From Capsulimonas corticalis (GTDB lineage: Bacteria; Armatimonadota; Armatimonadia; Armatimonadales; Capsulimonadaceae): a stretch of 64,000 bases of DNA. The stretch is taken from positions 3,162,001 through 3,226,000 of the forward strand of contig NZ_AP025739.1 in NCBI RefSeq assembly GCF_003574315.2. The letters run 5' to 3'. Made by a program: the position numbers and the translations under genes. The stretch's first letter is position 1. Every line of letters begins with the position of its first letter. The notes under the pieces were generated by a model. The model saw nothing but the letters and a program-made list of their open reading frames with translations. It was not told the DNA's origin and searched no databases. This document shows positions 1-7,891 of the stretch, in pieces.

Positions 1-905
1 GTCTCGTTCCAAATGATTTTGTCCAGGGGCCATTCACAATAGAAGGTTCCGAGGCGAGCCGCGCTAACGGAGAACTGTAAGTCTTCCTGACTACGGATCA
101 GTAGCTCCTCAGTTTGCTTGCGCTCCTCAATGTCGGTTGCTGTGCCAACCCACGCTTTGATTTCACCCGCCGTGTCTTTCACGGGTTGCGAACGCCCCAG
201 ATGCCAACGGTAAAGTCCATCCGCGTGGCGAAGACGATATTCCACCTCGGAGTCCACTCCCGATTCGACAGCCGTGCGCCATACGCTGTCTGCTCGCTTC
301 AGGTCATCTGGATGAATGACCGCCTCCCAGCTCCAATCTTGTGTCTCTTGTTGTGTCAATCCAGAGTATTCGTACCATCGCTGATTATAGTAGTTTACCG
401 ACCCGTCTGGCTCTGTAATCCATGCGACATGGGGAATGGCGTCGATCATCTGCCGTGAGCGCTGTTCGCTTTCGCGCAGAGCATCCAGGATCGCTTGCTT
501 TTCGCGCTGAGCCTGGCGAAAGATCAGCGCCGCGCGGACGGAGTGCGCCACGAGATCAGGATGGAGCTTTTCCTTTGGCAGGTAGTCCAGTGCTCCCGCA
601 TTCATGACTTCGACAATCGTTTGTTGATTGCGCTCGCCCGTTAGAACGATGATAGGCGTCGAGAGACCCTGGGAGCGAACTTCCGTCAAAAGGTCCAACG
701 ACGTACCATCAGGCAAATCATGGTCAAGAAAGACGCATGCGAAATCTTCGTGCTGCAGAACCTCACGCGCGCTTGCAATGGTGTCGGATTCGACCACATC
801 CACTTCAATTCCGTCCATATGGGCGGTCTGTCGCAGCGCATCTATGACGGCATGGCGATCTTGAGCATCGTCGTCTACAATAAGGATTCGATGGCGTTCA
901 TGCAC
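1..905 (-). CDS. Response regulator with PAS domain (probable hybrid sensor kinase), C-terminus off the window edge
   Basis: The gene is read on the minus strand from a GTG at 905 and has no stop before the window edge. Residues about 5-125 form a receiver domain: an acidic triad D11-D13 in ILIVDDD, the phospho-acceptor D61 in FLDHDLPDG, T89 and K111 in LPKEK. From about residue 150 a PAS fold follows (IDAIPHVAWITEPDG, then the PAC-like RHADGLYRWHLGRSQPV), and a second PAS appears to begin at the edge (SVSAARLGTFYCEW). Receiver-PAS proteins of this type usually end in a histidine kinase, but that part is not visible. An in-frame stop lies 10 codons upstream, so GTG at 905 is the best start. 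It lies 105 bp downstream of the STAS gene on the same strand and may share its transcript. Confidence 0.85.
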   Translation of the reverse strand, partial: MHERHRILIVDDDAQDRHAVIDALRQTAHMDGIEVDVVESDTIASAREVLQHEDFACVFLDHDLPDGTSLDLLTEVRSQGLSTPIIVLTGERNQQTIVEVMNAGALDYLPKEKLHPDLVAHSVRAALIFRQAQREKQAILDALRESEQRSRQMIDAIPHVAWITEPDGSVNYYNQRWYEYSGLTQQETQDWSWEAVIHPDDLKRADSVWRTAVESGVDSEVEYRLRHADGLYRWHLGRSQPVKDTAGEIKAWVGTATDIEERKQTEELLIRSQEDLQFSVSAARLGTFYCEWPLDKIIWNE

Positions 906-1010
906 ATTAATACCGACTTTCTGAGGTTAGCGTAAGGATCGCTCGCATGATAATAGCACATCCCCATCCCGATTTTTATTACGACTGTAGATCAACGATG
1001 CGGCATGCCG

Positions 1011-1340
1011 CTATTCTTCAATCCGAATATCCATAAACGTGTTGAATCGGTCTAACTTTAAAACCCGCTCAGGCTGAGATTTGGGACGTGCAATGACATG
1101 CATTTTACCATCAATATAGGTCACTTTATGGAAATAAAGCAGAACAGCCAGACCCGCGCTGTCAATAAAATGCACGTTTCGAATATCGACGATGATCGTT
1201 TCTGCGGAAGTGCTCGCCGCAGTTTGAGTAACACTCTGTTGAATGGACTGGGCGTTGGTAAGATCGAGATCACCTTCGATGGTGAATTTGAGTATACGGC
1301 CCTCATCGAGCACGTCTTGGGTAAGGTTGATGTGCTGCAT
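1011..1340 (-). CDS. STAS-domain protein (anti-sigma factor antagonist type)
   Basis: This 109-residue protein is a single STAS domain. It has the conserved loop FIDSAGLAVL, whose serine is the residue phosphorylated by RsbW/SpoIIAB-type kinases in characterised anti-anti-sigma factors. The strand-helix pattern (GDLDLTNAQ, TIIVDIRNV) fits the family. The frame is open further upstream, but the extra 40 residues look like non-coding sequence, and ATG at 1340 has an AGGA about 11 bases ahead, so that start was chosen. The response regulator/PAS gene lies just downstream, which suggests a shared signalling role. A partner anti-sigma kinase is not adjacent. Confidence 0.85.
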   Translation of the reverse strand: MQHINLTQDVLDEGRILKFTIEGDLDLTNAQSIQQSVTQTAASTSAETIIVDIRNVHFIDSAGLAVLLYFHKVTYIDGKMHVIARPKSQPERVLKLDRFNTFMDIRIEE

Positions 1341-1380
1341 TTCAATTGGAGTTCCTAGGTGAAGGGGAGCTTTATAACAT

Positions 1381-1411
1381 ACCCAAGAACGACAAGTGTT
1401 ACCCAAGAACG
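1381..1411. repeat. Short direct repeat upstream of the STAS gene
   Basis: The 11-base word ACCCAAGAACG occurs at 1381-1391 and again at 1401-1411, exactly 20 bp apart. This is about two helical turns, which would suit a pair of regulator binding sites or a recombination accessory site. No regulator can be assigned. Confidence 0.4.
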
Positions 1412-1606
1412 CCGTTGATGCTTTAGGATGCCGTTCAACTTGGCAATGCGGGCCATCCATCCTTCTCGATCGAGTAGACGACGCGCGACAGACTGGCGCT
1501 CGTACCTGGAACCATTGGCATCAGCACGGCCTCTTATGGACATGTCCTGGTCTACTCTGAACTACATGACGCCGAGCCGCCGCTGGGCCTAACCGAACGG
1601 GATCAT

Positions 1607-2221
1607 ATGACCGAGGCAAGCCTGGAGATTAAGAACGCCGTGCTTTGTGTGATCGGATGCCTGGATGAAATGGGCGAGGAATTCGATGTCGCGCCATACT
1701 CATATCGCGTGAGGGGTTGCCACGCCAATCTTGCTGGTGGCAATGACGCTGGCGACGGCGACGTGCAGTTTTGGCCTGCGTTGATGGCTGCACCTGTGGT
1801 GCTCTTTGCTTTAGTCGCCACGCTCCTGGGACGCGAGCTTCAGAGAGCCGCCGCAGAAAACGCCGCGAATGATGCGTCGCCGATCTTAGAAACGGATACC
1901 AAAGTTGTCGCCAAACGCACACAAATATCTGGGATGGAGAACGCTTCCACCACCTATTATGCGACGTTTGAAGACAATAATGGCATAAGGGGTGAATTCG
2001 GGGTCAGCGGCTCTGAATACGGAATACTTGCGGAAGCGGATCGGCTCCATTCAGCGGTAGGGTGCCGATGGGCGGATCGTCGCCGTCTGGCGAGCATCTC
2101 ATTAGCGCTTATCGCACGCCACGGACGCCTGCGTCCACGACGTATGCGGTGTTTTTCGCGGTACTGACTGGTGTTGGCGGGGCGGTGTGCCTCTTTAAGG
2201 CGAAGGTGCCTGCGGCGGCTT
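1607..2221 (+). pseudogene. Decayed DUF2500-like membrane protein gene
   Basis: The frame from 1607 encodes a hydrophobic segment (PVVLFALVATLLG), a spacer, and a segment resembling DUF2500 (compare E. coli YhhM): KVVAKRTQIS, YYATFEDNNG and EFGVSGSEYGILAEAD. Immediately after, near 2040, the similarity is lost and this frame stops at 2167. A neighbouring frame continues to a stop at 2219-2221 and contains another hydrophobic stretch (YAVFFAVLTGVGGAV). The frame is also open upstream of 1607 without a start codon. Together this looks like a frameshifted mosaic relic. The family call rests on motif memory, so an uncharacterised intact small protein is also possible. Confidence 0.4.
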
Positions 2222-2334
2222 GAGCTGCAATGAGCTTTCTGGATGCAATTGAGCAGTGTCCAGAGCGAAGAATATTCCAGAGTATATGGGAGCCTCGGCA
2301 AAAACTCTTCGCCTCGACAACATTGTAAGGGAAA

Positions 2335-2543
2335 ATAACGATCTACGAATACGATGTGCAAACGCAAGGCGGCTCCTCCTTCGACAATCATGAAGGTATC
2401 GGAGATCGGCTCCAAAGATTGCTCAACGGCGAGGATGCGGCGTCTCGAATGGCGGGTGGGAGTTGTGGCAGATTAGCACGCTCAACGACGCTAAGGGCGT
2501 GAATGGGTTGGTGGTTGTTTATCGGCGGGAGAAGCAGGTATGA
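2335..2543 (+). pseudogene. Frameshifted DUF4177-like small protein gene
   Basis: The first part reads TIYEYDVQTQG and IGDRLQRLLNGEDAA in one frame starting at an ATA codon (2335-2337) behind a TAAGGG sequence. The second part reads GGWELWQIS and VVVYRREKQV in the frame two bases away and ends in TGA at 2541-2543. The order Tyr-rich strand, helix, GWEL, then a final charged strand is the DUF4177 pattern (small proteins of about 60 residues). The ATA could be a mutated ATG. Lost start plus frameshift mark it as a relic inside the accessory island. Confidence 0.45.
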
Positions 2544-2793
2544 AGCGATCCCGCACTTGTGGCGCTTTGATCCAGAACATGCGATCCTGACGGTGCGTCA
2601 TGTCCACTCGTCACGCTCGTACTGAACCTTACTTGGCGGCATTGAATCGGGAGAAACGCCTGCCGAGGCCGCTGTGCGTGAAGTCTGGGAAGAGATAGGG
2701 CTGGATGTAAGAGTTGTTCGCCATTTGTGGGAAGGCGTGTATGGCGATGTCGAAAGGACAAGTCCAGAATACTGTTTTCTGGTCGAGCGGTAG
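2542..2793 (+). pseudogene. Nudix hydrolase gene broken by an in-frame TGA
   Basis: One frame carries AILTVRHVHSS, then a TGA codon at 2623-2625, then the full Nudix box GGIESGETPAEAA followed by VREVWEEIGLDV, which keeps the G-x5-E-x7-REVxEExG signature. In Nudix enzymes the position just before TLPGG is very often tryptophan, so the TGA probably replaced a TGG. The frame ends at TAG 2791-2793, well short of the usual 130-150 residues. It is most simply a nonsense-mutated and truncated MutT-like gene. UGA recoding is unlikely, because nearby genes use TGA as a normal stop. Confidence 0.7.
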
Positions 2794-3004
2794 ACTGTGC
2801 TCGCGTCGGCCAATAGGTCGTAGAGTTCTGCAGATGGATATCGAGCGAACTCCGTGAACTGCGAAGGAGTCCAACAAGCGGACGGGCAAATATGCTCGCG
2901 CCGCGTGCCAGCAGGAGCCTTACACATTTGGTATGGCCTCCTCACGCCGCAAGGGGCAGAGCTCATTATAAGGAATCCGCCCACGCCGCGGTGAACTTCT
3001 GCTC
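2794..3004. other. Short interval without a recognisable gene
   Basis: A frame of about 60 codons is open here (GALHIWYGLLTPQGAEL on the plus strand), but it has no start and no family I recognise. The interval probably continues the decayed tract. Confidence 0.4.
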
Positions 3005-3313
3005 GTGCCCGCGCAAAGGCTGCGGGTCAAGGCTCAATATCCGAATCGATTGAGAGCAACCCGTAAAGCCGCTCGCTTAACTCAAGAACTGCTCGTTAAG
3101 CAGTGTGAGGGCCTGGCCAAAGACGATCCTGGTAGGTATGTGAGTTTGAGTATCACAGCGCTGAGCGACTTGGAGAACGGTTATTCAAAGCCGCAGCCCA
3201 AGCGAGCCACAACATTAGCCTCAGCGCTTAGTGCTACTGTGGAAGCGCTGTTTCCGCAGGGTACCGACGATTTCGTTCACAACCCGAACGGCATAAACGC
3301 TCATACCCGTTGA
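3005..3313 (+). CDS. XRE-family helix-turn-helix protein
   Basis: This 102-residue protein has an XRE/Cro-type HTH at about residues 14-80: NRLRATRKAARLTQELLV, then an insertion, then SITALSDLENGYSKPQPK. The motif S-x-LENG-x-x-x-P is the classic end of the recognition helix in this family. The start is GTG at 3005; no strong ribosome binding site is visible, so the start is uncertain. It lies between decayed genes and a run of unknown genes and is likely a small repressor of the accessory island. Its target cannot be told from sequence. Confidence 0.7.
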   Translation: MPAQRLRVKAQYPNRLRATRKAARLTQELLVKQCEGLAKDDPGRYVSLSITALSDLENGYSKPQPKRATTLASALSATVEALFPQGTDDFVHNPNGINAHTR

Positions 3314-3361
3314 CCAAAATTTGGCGTACGTCCTCTTCAAATATTTTTTCTTCATAAAAAC

Positions 3362-3391
3362 TTCAAGTCTGACCTCTCTCGCTGGTACAAT
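3362..3391 (+). promoter_or_regulatory. Possible sigma-70 promoter for the zinc-ribbon membrane protein gene
   Basis: A TACAAT box at 3386-3391 is preceded 18 bp upstream by TTCAAG at 3362-3367. It lies about 50 bp ahead of the GGAGG-preceded ATG at 3445. The -35 box is weak. Confidence 0.3.
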
Positions 3392-3444
3392 GGAGTGGGT
3401 GCTATTTCATTCCATTATCAAGTCACTCTGTGTGCGGAGGTCAC

Positions 3445-4302
3445 ATGTCGCTCGTCAATTGCCATCGTTGCGGTCTCACGATCTCTTCGCAATCGAAAAA
3501 ATGCCCACGATGCGGCTTGCAGTTCGGCCACGTGCCCGTGAGCAACGGTAAAAAAGTCGCACGGACCGTTGGTTGGATCGCGGCTGGGTATGGTTTGATC
3601 ATGGTGATCGTGGTAGTAGGCGGCATAATCAAGGGGGCAAGCAGCGCGCTTAATGAGCACTCGAAGTGGGCGCCCCCGAAGGCGGTCGCGACTGTCCCAC
3701 ATCGTTCCGCGCCAGTGCCGCCTGCCGCTGTGCCCGTGGTTTCGCAACCAACAACGCCTGTGGTCGTGCCAATAGTTTCACAGCCGAGCGCACCGCCAGC
3801 ACGGGGCATAATGCCAGCACGGGCTGTTCCAGCGGTGGCATCGCAGGCGGGACTTAATGGCGGATGGTACATATGGCGCTCTGCAGCGCAGATGGGAAAT
3901 GACATTAACCTAGCGATTGTGAACAATTCTGATGAGGATTGGCAGAATGTCATTGTAACAGCGAACCCTGGGCCGAATCCGTTTTCCTCTAACATAGGCA
4001 CTGTGCGAGCACATGGTGATGGGGGAGTGGTGGTCACAGACCTTACCTCTGTCTCAGGGTACCGATACGATCCGCATAACTACAAAATTTCGACTGTCGG
4101 CGTGAACGTGGACACGCCCCACGGCCATGTCCAGGCGATACTTCCAGTGACGATGGCGCCGCCAGTGCCGCCGATTACGACAATACCTAGTGCGCCCCCG
4201 ATGGATAGTTCAGCGGATCACACGGACTGGGACAATGCGAGGCGAATGGAAAGCGCGCCGTCGCCGTACCAATATGATGCGAATGGCAACGTTGTTCCGT
4301 AG
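3445..4302 (+). CDS. Zinc-ribbon membrane protein with Pro-rich linker, unknown function
   Basis: The 285-residue product starts with a zinc ribbon (NCHRCGLTI, then KKCPRCGLQFG), followed by one membrane segment at about residues 38-60 (GLIMVIVVVGGII). A long Pro/Ala/Val-rich linker runs to about residue 135. The C-terminal domain of about 140 residues (GGWYIWRSAAQMGNDINLAIVNNS onward) may be a beta-sandwich like other domains displayed behind zinc-ribbon/TM modules; that fold guess is inference. ATG 3445 is chosen because GGAGG lies just upstream. The next gene begins at or just after the stop codon, suggesting co-transcription. Confidence 0.7.
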   Translation: MSLVNCHRCGLTISSQSKKCPRCGLQFGHVPVSNGKKVARTVGWIAAGYGLIMVIVVVGGIIKGASSALNEHSKWAPPKAVATVPHRSAPVPPAAVPVVSQPTTPVVVPIVSQPSAPPARGIMPARAVPAVASQAGLNGGWYIWRSAAQMGNDINLAIVNNSDEDWQNVIVTANPGPNPFSSNIGTVRAHGDGGVVVTDLTSVSGYRYDPHNYKISTVGVNVDTPHGHVQAILPVTMAPPVPPITTIPSAPPMDSSADHTDWDNARRMESAPSPYQYDANGNVVP

Positions 4303-4340
4303 TGCAAGCAAGGAACAGTGGGTGTTTCGCCACTGCAAAT

Positions 4341-4838
4341 ATGCCTTTACCTGATCAACAAATTGTCGTTGCCATTGCATACCAGAACGGCCTTGCCATC
4401 CGCCAGGTGCCCGCCTCATGGATGACCTTGGATCTCACATCCTGGGAGCGCGCCCGAGCGGAGCAGGTGGAACTTGCGGCAGATCGGGCGTTGCCAGACC
4501 TACAGACGCGACAACAACTGGGGCCGCAGGTGATCACGCCCGACTTGCTCGATGCATTCCTGAAGCATATAGTGGCGTGCGGCCAAGTCGTTGACGACAA
4601 TCCACTACTGCGCGTAAATTGTTTGGTCTTGCCCACCGAGCGCAAGATCCTCACGACTAACCCTTTGATCGCCGCCCACACAGGCGAGGGCATTTCAGGT
4701 GTGCTGGCGACCATGACCGACATCCAGAACACCATGGCGGCGTTGATGTTGCCCAGGCTCGAAGCGGTGCTCGGCGACATGCTACTTGACGAATGGTATG
4801 GGACAGGAAATAGCGATAATAATCATGACGCAAGATAA
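4341..4838 (+). CDS. Hypothetical protein
   Basis: I do not recognise this 165-residue protein. It is mostly helical by composition, has no membrane segment or signal peptide, and starts PLPDQQIVVAIAYQNGL. ATG at 4341 lacks a clear ribosome binding site. A GTG at 4302 overlaps the upstream stop and would add 13 residues through translational coupling. Its stop at 4838 overlaps the next gene's likely start, so the genes from 3445 to 5576 look like one operon. Confidence 0.6.
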   Translation: MPLPDQQIVVAIAYQNGLAIRQVPASWMTLDLTSWERARAEQVELAADRALPDLQTRQQLGPQVITPDLLDAFLKHIVACGQVVDDNPLLRVNCLVLPTERKILTTNPLIAAHTGEGISGVLATMTDIQNTMAALMLPRLEAVLGDMLLDEWYGTGNSDNNHDAR

Positions 4839-5322
4839 CACCAATAGTGATCTGGTGGAACTGCTAAAGCACCTTGAGGTATTGCAGCATGGCGGCGGCA
4901 AGTGCATTTGCCACATCGACCAGGCGCAGCCCGATGGCAGCATAGTTGGTGTTGAGCGAACTTACAGCGCGGGGCGAGATGCGCCTACTGAACAAGACCG
5001 TGATCTCCTCGGTGCGCTTTACAGACTGACAATCCTGGACGAGCGCAGGGAGTACATGGAGATCGACGCCAATGTCTCCCTTGTAGAGCTGGCGAACGAA
5101 CTTGAAGTGTCTCTGGATCGGGATCAGGTCAAGGCGTGGGATGGCAGTCTTACCCGCCTGATGTTGATCTCAGTGGCAGATCGGTATCCGAGCCGCTCCA
5201 CCCGCAATCATCTCATCGAGGGGGCGGTTCTCGACGTGGCGGACAACGGCGAGAGCATCAATGGCTCGATCAGCTTCAGGTGGTCGCCCAAAAGCGTCGT
5301 GAGCGGCAGGGAACTGACATAG
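4825..5322 (+). CDS. Hypothetical protein
   Basis: This 165-residue acidic soluble protein has no family I recognise. The N-terminal third is helical (DLVELLKHLEVLQ) and contains GGGKCICHIDQ. The C-terminal half ends in a beta-rich segment (GAVLDVADNGESINGSISFRW). ATG at 4825 overlaps the previous gene by 14 bp; in-frame ATG 4798 and TTG 4786 are alternatives. Only 8 bp separate it from the HigA-like gene, so the two probably work together, but it does not look like a HigB/RelE toxin. Confidence 0.55.
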   Translation: MTQDNTNSDLVELLKHLEVLQHGGGKCICHIDQAQPDGSIVGVERTYSAGRDAPTEQDRDLLGALYRLTILDERREYMEIDANVSLVELANELEVSLDRDQVKAWDGSLTRLMLISVADRYPSRSTRNHLIEGAVLDVADNGESINGSISFRWSPKSVVSGRELT

Positions 5323-5330
5323 GCAGGGTA

Positions 5331-5576
5331 ATGGACATGGAAACAATCATCACAATCGAGAATGACGACGATCACAAGCGGGCAATGGATCGCATATCGG
5401 AACTCATGACGTCAACAAGCCCTGAGGATCTGGCAAGACTTGATGCGCAAGCGCGTGAGGTCGAAGCGTATGAAGCGGTGCGCTGGCCGAGGACGCCTGC
5501 TACGAAAGCTGAGATCGATGAGTATTTGCTGGAACAACGCAGCGTTGAATCGGGCGACACTGCGGGACAACAATGA
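5331..5576 (+). CDS. Lone HigA-type antitoxin N-terminal domain protein
   Basis: The 81-residue product resembles the region before the HTH in HigA/COG5499 antitoxins. It has the pattern ITIENDDDHKRAMDRISELM, then EDLARLDAQAREVEAYE, then a WPR-x-P segment and IDEYLLEQ. In the family this helical part leads into an XRE HTH, but here the protein ends 13 residues later, so the DNA-binding domain is absent. A GGCAGGG lies just before ATG 5331, with ATG 5337 as an alternative. No obvious toxin gene of the HigB type adjoins it. It may be a truncated antitoxin or a protein-interaction module. Confidence 0.55.
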   Translation: MDMETIITIENDDDHKRAMDRISELMTSTSPEDLARLDAQAREVEAYEAVRWPRTPATKAEIDEYLLEQRSVESGDTAGQQ

Positions 5577-5583
5577 GCTGCGC

Positions 5584-6597
5584 TCACGACTTCTTCCCAA
5601 ACTTCTCCCGCATTATTCGGTAAATGTCCCCAAGGCCGATCACCACGCCACCTTTGGTAAGATCCAAATCGCCCAGCTTGATCGCGCCGCCAAGCAACTC
5701 CACCTTTTCGGACTTCTTCACGTCGGGAGGCGTCACTTCGGATGCCAGCAGGATCTGCGACGGCCCTTGCTGTGAAAGAAGATTGATGCTGATCTGCTGC
5801 TGTTGCATCGTTGCCGCCGCCAGCCTGAGTTGACTGCGGAGATGGTCGATATTGGCCTGCATTTGCTGGATTGCGATCTCTTGGCCAGGAGAGAAATCAT
5901 GGTTTGGAGTGACGGCGGGGAGGCACAGGTAAATTGCCAAAGCCTCGCGGATCTTCTCGATGGCCTCATCGTAGTCCCCAGGAGGCGAAGAGAACAGCAC
6001 ATCTGTAGGCGTAACCGAAACCTGCACATTTCCAGATTGCGTGTGGTTGATACTGGTCGTTGCCGAGAGTCCTAGGTCGGATAAGAACCTGCCGAAGTAA
6101 ATGAGGTACTGCTCGGCAACGGCAGCAACTTCGCTCGGAAAGCTGAATGCAAAGTCTACGCTACCATTGTCAGCATCCTGATTCGCAAAATGCCTTACCA
6201 GCCAAGTAGCTACCATGACAGCCTTCGTATCACGGTCCGCTGGAAAAGGTACGACGATAACATGCACAAGTGGGAAAAGCTGCTTTATTTCGAACTGATC
6301 AACCTCACAAAGGACGCACACCTTCTCTTTCAAAGAAGCTAAGTCATAAATCAATTCCTCATATACCGCGCGGGTACGCGGCCAGCTAATTTGAGCCGAT
6401 AACGCCACGTCTGGCGCGAACGGATTTACAGTGGTCGCATCATACAGAACTAATTGGCTGTCGTCGTTGGCGCAGAGATCAAAGTCCTGCGCGAGGTCAT
6501 CGTATATCGGGAACGTAATATTTTGAGGACGGCAAATGGTTGCTACAAACCTATTGAACGAAGAATCGTTTCCGATCAAGGAAATTCTCTTTGGCAC
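5584..6597 (-). CDS. Hypothetical two-domain protein with possible pseudo-receiver
   Basis: I do not recognise this 337-residue protein. Residues about 1-135 alternate strands and helices (RISLIGNDSSF, QLVLYDATT, VCVLCEVDQ, VIVVPFPADRD) in a way that recalls a degenerate receiver fold without the phospho-acceptor set. Residues about 145-235 form a second alpha/beta unit (FSFPSEVAAVAEQYLIYFGRFL, then EAIEKIREALAIYL). A helical Gln-rich segment follows (about 243-275) and a short Gly-rich C-terminus that could dock to a partner. It converges on the HigA-like gene with 7 bp between stop codons. The domain guesses are inference. Confidence 0.6.
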   Translation of the reverse strand: MPKRISLIGNDSSFNRFVATICRPQNITFPIYDDLAQDFDLCANDDSQLVLYDATTVNPFAPDVALSAQISWPRTRAVYEELIYDLASLKEKVCVLCEVDQFEIKQLFPLVHVIVVPFPADRDTKAVMVATWLVRHFANQDADNGSVDFAFSFPSEVAAVAEQYLIYFGRFLSDLGLSATTSINHTQSGNVQVSVTPTDVLFSSPPGDYDEAIEKIREALAIYLCLPAVTPNHDFSPGQEIAIQQMQANIDHLRSQLRLAAATMQQQQISINLLSQQGPSQILLASEVTPPDVKKSEKVELLGGAIKLGDLDLTKGGVVIGLGDIYRIMREKFGKKS

Positions 6598-6949
6598 TCA
6601 ATTCTCCTTTGCGACAGCCATCTCGATTACTTTGACCCAAGAAACGGAAAAAAGTTGCGCGCTTCATATTGTGGAATTGTCGCGAAAGATACCAAGCGGT
6701 ACTTTCTGTGATCGTGGGGCGACGCGACGATCACAGTGCGGAGATACAGCGAAAAACGACCCAGGCCAGCGCTCACGCAATCCCCTGTTGGCTTGACGGC
6801 TTGAGGACTACGATCACGCTGGCCCGTTGGAGGTGCCATATAGCAGTATCAGGTTTGAGCTGACTCTCTCACCAGACGGTTAAATTATACCATGGCCGAG
6901 GCTCGTCTCTGCCCTACGCTCTTGTACCTGCTGCACCCCACTCATCCTC
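6598..6949. other. Intergenic stretch with one strong hairpin
   Basis: No convincing gene is seen. It contains the hairpin at 6706-6736 and an AT-rich patch near 6880-6895. Short open frames on both strands lack codon structure. Confidence 0.5.
6706..6736. other. Perfect 10-bp inverted repeat
   Basis: CTGTGATCGT at 6706-6715 pairs with ACGATCACAG at 6727-6736 across an 11-base loop. There is no T-run, so it is more likely an operator or a recombination-related site than a terminator. It sits about 110 bp upstream of the unknown minus-strand gene. Confidence 0.5.
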
Positions 6950-7195
6950 TCACGGCCAGCCATACTCCTCCTCCCATGCCGCTGCAAAATCCTCCTGTGC
7001 TTGTTCCCAGGCCGCGTGCGCACGATCTACGCGCTTGCGGGCTTGAATCAACATGTCGAGCGTACCCTGACACGGATCTGCTGCTCTCTCGCGGTGGCAA
7101 CACGCCAGTAGTTCCAGGGCGTTATCGTAGTGGCGTTTGGCGATTTGCTCGGCAGTGGTGAGATCGGCGAGGCGGTCGGTGTTGTGGTCGTTCAT
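6950..7195 (-). CDS. Small helical hypothetical protein
   Basis: The 81-residue product is almost wholly helical and charged (DRLADLTTAEQIAKRHYDNA, then MLIQARKRVDRAHAAWEQAQ), suggesting a small coiled-coil protein. The start ATG 7195 is supported by a clear AAGGAG seven bases upstream. I recognise no family. Its place next to recombinase genes suggests a mobile-element accessory protein. Confidence 0.55.
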   Translation of the reverse strand: MNDHNTDRLADLTTAEQIAKRHYDNALELLACCHRERAADPCQGTLDMLIQARKRVDRAHAAWEQAQEDFAAAWEEEYGWP

Positions 7196-7891
7196 GGTGG
7201 TCTCCTTGATCGGGTGGTATGAGGAGGCCTTCAAGGAGCAGGGCGCGACGACCTAGGCGGTGGTGAAGGGGGCTGTGGAGCCGAAGTCGAGAGCAAGGCA
7301 TGAAGATGTCGTGACCAAGGTGGTTGGGGGCTGGTGTGGAGCCAGGATGCTCTGACATGAAACCGTGGGGGTATTAACGGCGCAGGACTATATGTTGATG
7401 CTTGGCTGGTATGTTGCCACTATACATCGGTGACGCTGGGCGAAGGTGGTAAAGCGCATGAAGTAAATCGAGTGAAGTCGTGAAACACGGGTAAATTTTT
7501 GAGAAAAATGGTCGGGCCGCTGGACATCCGTTGTGGAACTGCACTTCTTTATCGGTTGTCAAACTCTGGAATATTCCAGAGTCACCTTCGCCGTGCGGCG
7601 CGGCCATGCTCAGCACGCTCGCCCATTATGAACTATTGGCGAGCTTTATTTTCCCAGAGATGAGGTGGGGGGATCTTCCAAAAGGTACCGAGAAGGAAGA
7701 GTGTTGCGTGCCCGCCGTCATGGATGCCTTAGGGACGTTGACACAGAGGCAGGCGCTTGATTTTTACGCATGAAGGGGTGGGGTGGTCGAAAAAATGAAT
7801 TTCCCAAAATGAGGCAGGGACTATTTCAAAAAAATATATGAGAAAATTTTCGCCAGAAATATTTCCCTCTCCGCTACCGCCCATGTACACA
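7196..7891. other. Long non-coding interval beside the tyrosine recombinase
   Basis: About 700 bp lack a gene I can support. The stretch holds the perfect palindrome at 7563-7582 and, near 7660-7830, short partly similar motifs (TTTTCCCAGAGATGAGG and TTTCCCAAAATGAGG). Because it lies at the 3' side of the recombinase gene it may contain element-end or attachment sequences, but no direct repeat marking an att site was found. Confidence 0.4.
7563..7582. repeat. Perfect 20-bp palindrome
   Basis: ACTCTGGAAT is followed directly by its reverse complement ATTCCAGAGT. Fourteen bases of it (GAATATTCCAGAGT) recur near 2271-2284 in the decayed tract. Such a spacerless palindrome is typical of a homodimeric repressor or recombinase site. 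Confidence 0.55.

Noticed and set aside
2623-2625. UGA recoding (tryptophan or selenocysteine) in the Nudix gene
   Set aside because: TGA is used as a normal stop by intact genes here (for example cheY and ureB), there is no sign of a SECIS element, and the neighbouring genes are also broken.
6892-7161. Plus-strand ORF after an AT-rich patch
   Set aside because: Its Pro/Leu/Arg-rich product overlaps the minus-strand gene 6950-7195, which has a proper AAGGAG site and helical codon pattern.
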